From the NCBI GenBank assembly GCA_034112345.1, contig JAWUVN010000073.1, positions 1 through 35,195 on the forward strand: a stretch of DNA of 35,195 nucleotides, read 5' to 3'. Every line of letters begins with the position of its first letter. Within the stretch, counting starts at the first letter, position 1. The position numbers and the translations under genes were made by a program. The notes beneath the pieces are model-generated. The model worked only from the letters and a program-made list of their open reading frames with translations. It was not told where the DNA came from and ran no database searches. Shown in pieces: positions 1 through 7,195 of this stretch. This DNA comes from Bermanella sp034112345 (GTDB taxonomy: Bacteria > Pseudomonadota > Gammaproteobacteria > Pseudomonadales > Oceanobacteraceae).

Positions 1-24
1 CCTCTAATGGTTTTATTTGAAGAC

Positions 25-41
25 TTGGCACGTGTTCTGCA
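25..41 (+). promoter_or_regulatory. sigma-54 (RpoN) promoter of pilA
   Basis: The sequence TTGGCACGTGTTCTGCA fits the -24/-12 consensus YTGGCACGRNNNTTGCW with two mismatches. The invariant GG (27-28) and GC (39-40) are 12 bases apart, as required. Transcription would begin near 52, leaving a leader of about 90 bases before pilA. RpoN control of pilA through PilS/PilR is established in Pseudomonas; no pilSR genes lie in this window. Confidence 0.82.
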
Positions 42-140
42 ATAGTATGATTAGGCAGGTGCTGAACTCAGCAAACTGCGAATAAAAATAGGCTTATTAA
101 GCCAATAATAATTAAACAAACCCACGTGGAGCGGTCTACT

Positions 141-560
141 ATGAACAACCAAAAAGGTTTTACCCTAATCGAACTAATGATTGTTGTTGCAATCATCGGT
201 ATTCTTGCATCAGTTGCAATCCCTCAGTACCAAGTTTACACTGGCAAGTCTTCTGTAATGAGCTGCTTTAAAGAAATTGAAGGCGGCAAAGCAATGTTTG
301 AAGTGCTAGTTCAAGACGGTACTGGTGTTACTGCTGCCACAGATAATGCTAACGAACTTGCTCTTGCATCTGCAAAAGCCTGCTCAAACCACGCTGTAAC
401 TGCTGCATCTATCGTTGGAACATTACAAGGCAACCCTCAAATCGACGGCAAGACATTAACACTTAAGCGTGACGCAACTTCTGGTGAGTGGACATGTGTT
501 ACTAACTTAGCAGCTGTTGATAAAGCTATGTCTCCTAAGCAGTGTACTAACACTCCATAA
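141..560 (+). CDS. pilA: type IV major pilin PilA
   Basis: This is the structural subunit of the type IV pilus, made as a prepilin in the inner membrane and polymerised into the fibre. The protein is 139 aa and starts MNNQKG|FTLIELM: a six-residue leader, the prepilin peptidase site after Gly6, and Glu5 of the mature pilin (Glu11). A hydrophobic helix follows to about residue 28. Cysteines lie at 42, 81, 119 and 135; the last two probably close the C-terminal disulfide loop typical of pilins. An in-frame GTG at 126 would add five residues, but the ATG at 141 has GGAG nine bases upstream and gives a normal short leader. The gene has its own sigma-54-type promoter and a strong terminator, so the pilin can be made in excess over PilBCD. 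Confidence 0.96.
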   Translation: MNNQKGFTLIELMIVVAIIGILASVAIPQYQVYTGKSSVMSCFKEIEGGKAMFEVLVQDGTGVTAATDNANELALASAKACSNHAVTAASIVGTLQGNPQIDGKTLTLKRDATSGEWTCVTNLAAVDKAMSPKQCTNTP

Positions 561-588
561 TATATGGTAGCTAGTTACTAACAAAAGG

Positions 589-611
589 ACCCTCTATATG
601 AGGGTTTTTTT
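589..611 (+). terminator. Rho-independent terminator after pilA
   Basis: Stem ACCCTC/GAGGGT with loop TATAT, followed directly by a run of T, 29 bases after the pilA stop codon. It separates pilA transcription from pilBCD. Confidence 0.9.
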
Positions 612-874
612 GTACCAGGCATTTGTAGGGTTGATTCAAAACTTAACCCCCGCCCCTTAGTAAAACCTTATTATTTTGATAAGTCACACATAGCCAGTCC
701 CTTAACCCTCAACAATTAACTGCAATATATTTCAGTTCTAACTAGCAACAACATCCTTAGTACACAGCCTCTACTGATCCCTTTATTATTCATCGATAAA
801 ATTCCGATTAGAACACTGTTTAATTTACTCAAAATGGGTATTATTGGACAAACTAAAAAAAGAATATCTCTAGC
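612..874 (+). other. pilA-pilB intergenic region, no gene seen
   Basis: The space between pilA and pilB is 314 bases including the terminator. I see no ORF, tRNA or strong repeat in it. A promoter for pilBCD-coaE-yacG is expected here because the terminator closes off pilA, but no convincing -35/-10 or -24/-12 pair stands out. The sequence just before the pilB ATG is A-rich with only a weak ribosome binding site. Confidence 0.5.
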
Positions 875-2557
875 ATGTCAAATATCAGCGGTATTGCTCG
901 CCAGTTTGTTGAGCAGAACTTACTTAACGAACAGCAAGCCAAAGACTTAACACTTGAAGCTAAGAATCAAAACCAATCTTTCATAATGCAAAGCTTATTG
1001 TCAGGAGCATGTAAACCTAAAGATGTTGCGGTTCTCGTTTCCTCAGAATTTGGCTTACCATTACTTGATCTTGCAGCAATGGACCCCGAACATTTTCAAT
1101 CTGAGCTCATCTCTGCTGAACTGCTAGATAAGCATAAAATCCTTCCGATATTTAAACGTGGAAATCGTTTACATATTGCACAGGCAGACCCATCCGATAT
1201 CTCAGCCCTAGACGATGTAAAGTTTGCAACAGGTATGTCAGTCGACTCCACTGTTGTTGAATACGACAAGCTGAATACAATCCTAGAAAAATTGCATGCT
1301 GGTACCGATGCCTTTGATGACCTAGATGAAGATCTTGATTTGGAAGAGGACGAAGAGCCCAAAAAACAAGAAGAAGAAGGTAAAGGTGATGATGCACCAA
1401 TTGTCCGCTTTGTAAATAAGATGCTGCTAGACGCCATTAAATTGGGGTCTTCTGATTTACATTTTGAACCTTACGAGAAACGCTATCGTGTACGCTACCG
1501 TACCGACGGCATCCTACATGAAGTTTCATCACCACCAATTAATCTTGCAGGTAAAATTTCGGCTCGATTAAAGGTCATGTCTCAAATGGATATCTCTGAG
1601 CGTCGCCTCCCGCAAGATGGCCGGATTAAGATGAAAATATCCAAGACCAAGTCCATCGATTTTCGTGTTAACTCTTTACCAACTCTTTGGGGTGAAAAAC
1701 TCGTACTTCGTATTCTAGACTCCTCAAGCGCTCAAATGGGTATTGACCACCTTGGTTACGAGCCAGAACAAAAACAGCTTTATATGGATGCACTTGGTCA
1801 ACCACAAGGCATGATTTTAGTTACAGGACCTACGGGCTCCGGTAAAACCGTATCTTTATATACCGGTTTAAATATTCTTAATGTTGAGGGCACGAACATA
1901 TCGACAGCAGAAGACCCCGTAGAAATTAACTTGGAAGGCATTAACCAAGTTAATGTGAATCCTAAGGTGGGGTTAGATTTCGGTGAGGCACTAAAAGCTT
2001 TTTTACGACAAGATCCAGACATTATTATGGTGGGTGAGATTCGAGATCTAGATACAGCTAGTATCGCAATTAAAGCGGCACAAACAGGTCACTTAGTGCT
2101 ATCGACACTTCACACAAATAGCGCTCCAGAAACACTTACTCGCCTGGCAAACATGGGGGTACCTGCATTCAACATAGCGACATCTGTGAGCTTAATTATT
2201 GCTCAGCGTTTAGGCCGAAGATTATGTAGTAGCTGTAAAGTACCTGCGGATATTCCTGAAAATACCTTACTTGATGCCGGCTTTACAAAGGAAATGCTAA
2301 AAGATGCAACCATCAATAAAGCTGTCGGCTGTGATGCATGTTCGAAAGGCTTTAAAGGACGCGTTGGTATTTATGAAGTAATGAGACTAAACGACGAGAT
2401 ATCACGAATCATAATGAATAACGGCAATGCTATTGAAATTGCAGATGCATCTAAAAGAGCTGGATTTGATGATCTTAGAATATCCGCACTAAAAAAAGTG
2501 GCACAAGGCATTACCAGTCTTGAAGAAGCCAACCGTGTAACATCTGGCGGGCACTAG
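875..2557 (+). CDS. pilB: type IV pilus assembly ATPase PilB
   Basis: PilB is the cytoplasmic hexameric ATPase that powers pilus extension. The protein is 560 aa, the usual length. An N-terminal MshEN/GSPII_E-type domain covers roughly residues 1-150, followed by a very acidic linker (DEDLDLEEDEEPKKQ, about residues 152-166) and the GspE-type ATPase domain. The Walker A motif GPTGSGKT is at 318-325, and the Asp box/Walker B segment DPDIIMVGEIRD begins near 380. Two CxxC pairs (CSSC near 451, CDAC near 486) form the zinc site typical of extension ATPases and separate it from the retraction ATPases PilT/PilU. The ribosome binding site is weak. pilC begins ten bases after the stop. Confidence 0.96.
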   Translation: MSNISGIARQFVEQNLLNEQQAKDLTLEAKNQNQSFIMQSLLSGACKPKDVAVLVSSEFGLPLLDLAAMDPEHFQSELISAELLDKHKILPIFKRGNRLHIAQADPSDISALDDVKFATGMSVDSTVVEYDKLNTILEKLHAGTDAFDDLDEDLDLEEDEEPKKQEEEGKGDDAPIVRFVNKMLLDAIKLGSSDLHFEPYEKRYRVRYRTDGILHEVSSPPINLAGKISARLKVMSQMDISERRLPQDGRIKMKISKTKSIDFRVNSLPTLWGEKLVLRILDSSSAQMGIDHLGYEPEQKQLYMDALGQPQGMILVTGPTGSGKTVSLYTGLNILNVEGTNISTAEDPVEINLEGINQVNVNPKVGLDFGEALKAFLRQDPDIIMVGEIRDLDTASIAIKAAQTGHLVLSTLHTNSAPETLTRLANMGVPAFNIATSVSLIIAQRLGRRLCSSCKVPADIPENTLLDAGFTKEMLKDATINKAVGCDACSKGFKGRVGIYEVMRLNDEISRIIMNNGNAIEIADASKRAGFDDLRISALKKVAQGITSLEEANRVTSGGH

Positions 2558-2567
2558 AAGAGATAAC

Positions 2568-3797
2568 ATGGCAAAAACTAAAACGACCAACTTCCAATGG
2601 GAAGGCTTAGACAAGCGCGGCAAAAAAATTGAAGGTGAAATGCTGGCAGAGAACTCCGCCATCATTAAAGCGCAATTACGCAAACAAGGTATTATCCCTA
2701 AGAAGGTTAAGCGCAAAGCAGAGGGGTTATTTGGAATTGGAGGCGGCGCAGCTAAAGGTAAAAAAATAACTACGCTTGATATTACAATTTTTTTACGCCA
2801 ATTAGCCACAATGTCTAAGGCCGGTGTACCGCTAATGCAAGGTCTAGAAATTGTTGCTGATGGTTTGGAAAACCCAAATATGGCTAAAATTGTTTTAGGT
2901 GTAAAAGACGATGTTTCTGCTGGTAATGATTTTGCTTCCTGTTTAAAAAAATACCCAGATCAATTTGATACTCTGACTTGCGCACTCATCGAATCAGGAG
3001 AACAATCCGGTGCACTAGAACAGATGCTAGATAGAGTTTCAATTTACAAAGAAAAATCAGAAGCTCTTAAACAAAAAATTTCTAAAGCTCTTAAATACCC
3101 AATTACTATTCTTGTAATAGCAACGATTGTAACTGCGATTCTATTAATAAAAGTTGTACCAACCTTTGAAAATATGTTCGCAAGTTTTGGGAGTGACCTC
3201 CCTATGGCAACACAAGTTGTTGTTGATATGTCTAACTGGTTACAAGCCTACTATATAGAGCTATTTGGCAGTATTATTGTAGCAATATTCTTAATAATGA
3301 AAGCTGTCAAAAGCAGCCCTAAACTGCAAGAAGAAGCAGACAAACTAAAACTTAAACTGCCTATTGTCGGTAAAATTTTACAAAAAGGTGCTGTAGCTCG
3401 ATTTGGAAGAGTACTTTCAACAACATTTGCAGCTGGTGTTCCGCTTGTTGATGCGCTAGAAAGCGTTGCCGAGGCCGCTGGTAACGTGGTTTACCGAGAT
3501 GCTATATTAAGAATTAGAGATGATGTTTCAACTGGCGTACAAATGAATGCCTCAATCAAAGCAACAGGCGTATTCCCTAATATGGTTGTTCAAATGGTTG
3601 CCATTGGTGAAGAGTCTGGTGCTCTAGATGGTATGCTAGAAAAAGTTGCTTCATACTATGAAGACGAAGTTGATAATTTAGTGGATGGATTAACCGCTAT
3701 GATTGAACCACTTGTTATGGCATTCCTTGGCATTGTTGTGGGTGGTATGTTGATCGCAATGTATTTACCAATTTTTGCAATGGGCAGCGCCATATAA
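2568..3797 (+). CDS. pilC: type IV pilus inner-membrane platform protein PilC
   Basis: PilC is the polytopic inner-membrane protein on which PilB acts during pilus assembly. At 409 aa it has the normal length, with two T2SF (GspF) domains at about residues 75-200 and 275-400. Each is a helical cytoplasmic bundle followed by membrane segments, for example around 175-200, 222-245 and 378-402. Both repeats carry the family motif with ESG: LIESGEQSGALEQML and AIGEESGALDGMLEK. An AAGAGA ribosome binding site precedes the ATG. It sits between pilB and pilD in the standard order. Confidence 0.95.
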   Translation: MAKTKTTNFQWEGLDKRGKKIEGEMLAENSAIIKAQLRKQGIIPKKVKRKAEGLFGIGGGAAKGKKITTLDITIFLRQLATMSKAGVPLMQGLEIVADGLENPNMAKIVLGVKDDVSAGNDFASCLKKYPDQFDTLTCALIESGEQSGALEQMLDRVSIYKEKSEALKQKISKALKYPITILVIATIVTAILLIKVVPTFENMFASFGSDLPMATQVVVDMSNWLQAYYIELFGSIIVAIFLIMKAVKSSPKLQEEADKLKLKLPIVGKILQKGAVARFGRVLSTTFAAGVPLVDALESVAEAAGNVVYRDAILRIRDDVSTGVQMNASIKATGVFPNMVVQMVAIGEESGALDGMLEKVASYYEDEVDNLVDGLTAMIEPLVMAFLGIVVGGMLIAMYLPIFAMGSAI

Positions 3798-3839
3798 TAG
3801 CTGCCTTATTTAATGATTTTTTATACTAAGTTGTAACCC

Positions 3840-4703
3840 ATGTTTGATTCTATCCTGCAAAACCCACTGGCCTTTATGGCCAGTGTTTTCGTTTTAAGCC
3901 TATGTGTCGGAAGCTTTCTAAATGTTGTGGTATATCGCTTGCCCATTATGATGCGCAGGCAAGTTGAAGCTGACTACCTAGATATTCATGGTAAAGATCA
4001 GGCAGAACTCCCACCCTTTAATTTAAGCGTGCCCGCATCTGCCTGCCCTAAGTGCAAATCAAAAATCAAACCTTGGCAAAATATACCTGTCATTAGTTAT
4101 TTATGGCTCAAAGGTAAATGCGCGAATTGCAAAACAACAATTAGCCCTAGATACCCTGCTGTTGAATTAATGACTGGCTTACTAGGGTTGTTAGTAGCAT
4201 ACCAACTCGGTGCGACAATTGAATGCGCAGCAGCACTTACGTTTACCTATTTCTTAGTTGCTTTAACACTGATTGATTTTGACGAATACCTATTACCCGA
4301 CAGCTTAACCCTCCCTCTAATTTGGATTGGCCTTATTGCAAACTCATTTGGCGCCTTTACGTCTTTAAATGATGCCGTATTTGGTGCTATTGCCGGTTAT
4401 TTATCTCTTTGGAGTGTTTACTGGTTATTTAAATTGCTGACAGGTAAAGAAGGAATGGGGTATGGTGACTTCAAACTACTAGCTGCTATCGGTGCGTTAC
4501 TGGGCTGGCAAGCACTGCCTGTAGTCATTTTATTATCAAGCGCTGTGGGCGCAACTATTGGCATCACTCTGATCATAATACTGGGCAGAGATAAGAATAT
4601 CCCCATTCCATTTGGCCCTTATTTAGCCGCAGCGGGATTTATTGCCATGCTGTGGGGTGACCAATTAACGAGCCGCTACTTCCAGCTTATGGGTATTCAG
4701 TAA
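3840..4703 (+). CDS. pilD: prepilin peptidase / N-methyltransferase PilD
   Basis: PilD is a bifunctional inner-membrane aspartyl protease that cleaves the prepilin leader after Gly and methylates the new N-terminal Phe. It also serves type II secretion pseudopilins where these exist. The protein is 287 aa. The cytoplasmic loop has the four-cysteine zinc site C69-x2-C72 ... C94-x2-C97, as in full-length bifunctional enzymes. The catalytic aspartates are in the segment LIDFDEYLLPD (about 144-154) and in GMGYGD (D210). About eight membrane helices are visible. The stop overlaps the coaE start by one base (TAATG), so translation of the two is probably coupled. Confidence 0.96.
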   Translation: MFDSILQNPLAFMASVFVLSLCVGSFLNVVVYRLPIMMRRQVEADYLDIHGKDQAELPPFNLSVPASACPKCKSKIKPWQNIPVISYLWLKGKCANCKTTISPRYPAVELMTGLLGLLVAYQLGATIECAAALTFTYFLVALTLIDFDEYLLPDSLTLPLIWIGLIANSFGAFTSLNDAVFGAIAGYLSLWSVYWLFKLLTGKEGMGYGDFKLLAAIGALLGWQALPVVILLSSAVGATIGITLIIILGRDKNIPIPFGPYLAAAGFIAMLWGDQLTSRYFQLMGIQ

Positions 4704-5296
4704 TGCTGATTATTGGTGTTACTGGCGGAATAGGAAGTGGAAAGACAGCTGTCACAGATCTGTTTTCTGATATTGGCATTAAAATAGTCGACGCAGATAT
4801 TGCGGCTAGAACAATTGTTGAGTTAGGTAAGCCTGCTTTAATAGAAATAAAAAAACGATTCGGTTCTGAAATTTTACTTGATAATGGAGAGCTTAATAGA
4901 GCACTCCTCAGAACCATAATATTTAAAGATTCTGATCAAAGACAATGGCTTGAGCAACTTACGCATCCCTTAATTCGCGATGAAATTATTCAGGGTTTAC
5001 AGTCCGCAACCAGCCCGTATGTGATTTTATCATCTCCCTTACTCATTGAGTCTGGGCAGTATAAATTGGTAAACCGCACCCTTGTGATAGATGTGCCTGT
5101 CGAACTACAATTAAAACGCACCTGCCTTCGCGATGATAATAACACGACTCAAGTTCAAGCAATAATTGATGCTCAAGCTCCTAGAGCCAAACGCTTAGAG
5201 CATGCTGATGATATTATTGTGAACGACCAAGATTTAACGTATTTGCATGAAAAAGTGCAAATATTGCATCAAACGTATTTAGATATGAGTAAATAA
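4703..5296 (+). CDS. coaE: dephospho-CoA kinase
   Basis: CoaE catalyses the last step of coenzyme A synthesis: ATP-dependent phosphorylation of the 3'-hydroxyl of dephospho-CoA. The protein is 197 aa, the usual size. The P-loop GGIGSGKT is at residues 8-15, followed by the conserved VDADIAAR segment and the LTHPLIRDE motif. It overlaps pilD and yacG by one base each. This pilD-coaE-yacG arrangement is common in gammaproteobacteria and gives no functional link to pili beyond co-transcription. Confidence 0.96.
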   Translation: MLIIGVTGGIGSGKTAVTDLFSDIGIKIVDADIAARTIVELGKPALIEIKKRFGSEILLDNGELNRALLRTIIFKDSDQRQWLEQLTHPLIRDEIIQGLQSATSPYVILSSPLLIESGQYKLVNRTLVIDVPVELQLKRTCLRDDNNTTQVQAIIDAQAPRAKRLEHADDIIVNDQDLTYLHEKVQILHQTYLDMSK

Positions 5297-5496
5297 TGAA
5301 AGTAAAATGCCCAACATGTGAGAAAGAGGTTGAATGGAATGATACCTCGCCCGACCGCCCATTCTGCTCAGAACGTTGTAAGCTAATTGATCTTGGGCAA
5401 TGGGCTGCAGAAGAGCATGCTATACCAGGTAAAAGTGTTGAAGAAGAAATGATGAGCGAACAGTTAAAAGGCCTTGATTCCGATTTTTTGCACTAG
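5296..5496 (+). CDS. yacG: DNA gyrase inhibitor YacG, zinc-binding
   Basis: A 66-aa zinc protein of the YacG family. The E. coli member binds GyrB and inhibits DNA gyrase. Four zinc ligands are visible as C5-x2-C8 and C24-x3-C28, followed by the conserved segment KLIDLGQWAAEEHAIPG. The start overlaps the coaE stop by one base. The C-terminal tail is acidic. It is the last gene of the rightward transcript and faces mutT, which ends 20 bases away on the other strand. Confidence 0.93.
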   Translation: MKVKCPTCEKEVEWNDTSPDRPFCSERCKLIDLGQWAAEEHAIPGKSVEEEMMSEQLKGLDSDFLH

Positions 5497-5516
5497 CAGC
5501 TATAAACCGATAAATA

Positions 5517-5909
5517 TTACGCTTGGAGTAATAAATCAACGATGGCTTTGTTTGCTTCAGGAAACTCAAACTGATTAAGCTCTTTCAGCTTAATCCATTG
5601 TGCTTTCTGCCCTTCTGCACCAAATGGCTTTCCAGAAAATTCATCCACTCGATATACATCCAGCTCAATTAATTTATCACCGTAATCATGTGCTAACTTA
5701 ATTAATGGAGTGCAACTTAAAACAGTAATACCAATTTCTTCTTTAAGCTCCCGAACTAAAGCTGCTTCAGCCGTTTCTCCCTGCTCTTTTTTACCACCAG
5801 GAAACTCCCACAAACCGCCTTGATGGGCATTATTAAGGCGTCGGGCAATAAATAATTCTTCCCCACAAGGAGAAAAAATAGCGGCTGCAACTACTTCAAT
5901 TTTTTTCAT
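5517..5909 (-). CDS. mutT: 8-oxo-dGTP diphosphatase MutT (Nudix hydrolase)
   Basis: A 130-aa Nudix hydrolase that fits MutT, which hydrolyses 8-oxo-dGTP and so prevents A:T to C:G mutations. The complete Nudix box G-x5-E-x7-REL-x-EE-x-G-I lies at residues 39-61. The segment LWEFPGGK just before it is typical of MutT itself. The start is three bases after the argJ stop, so it is the distal gene of secA-argJ-mutT. Some Pseudomonas relatives carry a C-terminal ThiE-like extension; this protein lacks it. Confidence 0.93.
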   Translation of the reverse strand: MKKIEVVAAAIFSPCGEELFIARRLNNAHQGGLWEFPGGKKEQGETAEAALVRELKEEIGITVLSCTPLIKLAHDYGDKLIELDVYRVDEFSGKPFGAEGQKAQWIKLKELNQFEFPEANKAIVDLLLQA

Positions 5910-5912
5910 AAA

Positions 5913-7136
5913 TTAAGAACGGTAATCTGCATTAATCGATACGTATTCATGAGATAAATCAGTGGTCCATACCGTTTCGGTAAAAGAGCCCCTACCTAGA
6001 TCGATATTAATACTTAGCTCATCTTTCATCATCACAGCAGAACCAGCCTCTTCAGTGTAGCTGGCAGCTCTTGCTCCGTTTTCAACAATACAAACGTCAT
6101 CCAATAAAATTTGAATACTATTGAGATCCATATCATTCACACCTGCACGCCCTACTGCTGCTAAGATTCGCCCCCAGTTTGCGTCTGATGCAAACAGAGC
6201 CGTTTTAACAAGTGGGCTATGAGCAACTGTGTAAGCAACTTTTAAGGCCTCTTCTGACTCTAAACAGCCAGAAACATTAATCGAAACAAACTTAGTGGCA
6301 CCTTCTCCATCTCTTACGATCGCCTGCGCAAGATAAATAAATACACTTTCAAGTTCCTTTTTAAGAACGGAATATAATTCATCACTTTCTGATTCAACCG
6401 CAGGTAAATCTATCGCCCCAGTTGCCATCAATATGCATGAATCATTTGTTGATGTATCACCATCAATGGTAATTCGGTTAAACGATTTATTTCCCAGCTC
6501 TGTGCATAATTTTTCAAGTAAAGGCTGACTGATTGCTGCATCTGTTGCAATAAACCCCAGCATGGTTGCCATATTCGGCTTGATCATACCTGCACCTTTG
6601 GAAATGCCTGAAATAGATATGATTTCACCCTGGTATTCAAATTGAGTTGAAAACCCTTTTGGCTGAGTATCGGTTGTCATAATTCCCTGACTAGCCACAT
6701 ACCAGTTATCTTCAAGCGTTGCCTCACATGCATTGGGTAAGGCTGCCAATATTTTATTCATTGGTAATGGCTCACCAATAACACCTGTAGAAAAAGGCAA
6801 TACACTTTCTACAGGAACCCCTTTTTGCTTAGCAATTGCCTTACAAATATGGATAGCATCTTGATAACCTTGCTCACCTGTTCCTGCATTTGCATTACCA
6901 GTATTAATAACAAGCAACCGACTGCTAATACCAGAAGCGAGGTGTTTTTTACAAATTTGAACAGGGGCGGCACAAAACGCATTCAACGTAAATATACCTG
7001 CTGTTGATGCACGATCACCTAACTCAAAAACAACAATATCTGGTCGCTCTGTTTGCTTAACCCCAGCATTAGTCGCGCCTATTTTTAAGCCTTTAATTGA
7101 GTGAAATTCAGTAATAAGAGGAAGATTAACAGACAT
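5913..7136 (-). CDS. argJ: glutamate N-acetyltransferase / amino-acid acetyltransferase ArgJ
   Basis: ArgJ transfers the acetyl group from N-acetylornithine to glutamate, recycling it in arginine synthesis; bifunctional members also use acetyl-CoA. The protein is 407 aa. ArgJ is an Ntn-type enzyme that cleaves itself in a conserved ATML motif. Here this is NMATMLGF, with the nucleophile Thr191 and cleavage between Ala190 and Thr191, giving alpha and beta chains. The glycine-rich KGAGMIKP segment precedes the site. It lies 59 bases downstream of secA and just upstream of mutT. Whether it is mono- or bifunctional cannot be told from sequence. Confidence 0.95.
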   Translation of the reverse strand: MSVNLPLITEFHSIKGLKIGATNAGVKQTERPDIVVFELGDRASTAGIFTLNAFCAAPVQICKKHLASGISSRLLVINTGNANAGTGEQGYQDAIHICKAIAKQKGVPVESVLPFSTGVIGEPLPMNKILAALPNACEATLEDNWYVASQGIMTTDTQPKGFSTQFEYQGEIISISGISKGAGMIKPNMATMLGFIATDAAISQPLLEKLCTELGNKSFNRITIDGDTSTNDSCILMATGAIDLPAVESESDELYSVLKKELESVFIYLAQAIVRDGEGATKFVSINVSGCLESEEALKVAYTVAHSPLVKTALFASDANWGRILAAVGRAGVNDMDLNSIQILLDDVCIVENGARAASYTEEAGSAVMMKDELSINIDLGRGSFTETVWTTDLSHEYVSINADYRS

Positions 7137-7195
7137 GATTTTCTCTAAATAAAACTCGCAGCAAACAGACGCTTACTGCGGTATTAAAGTAACAG

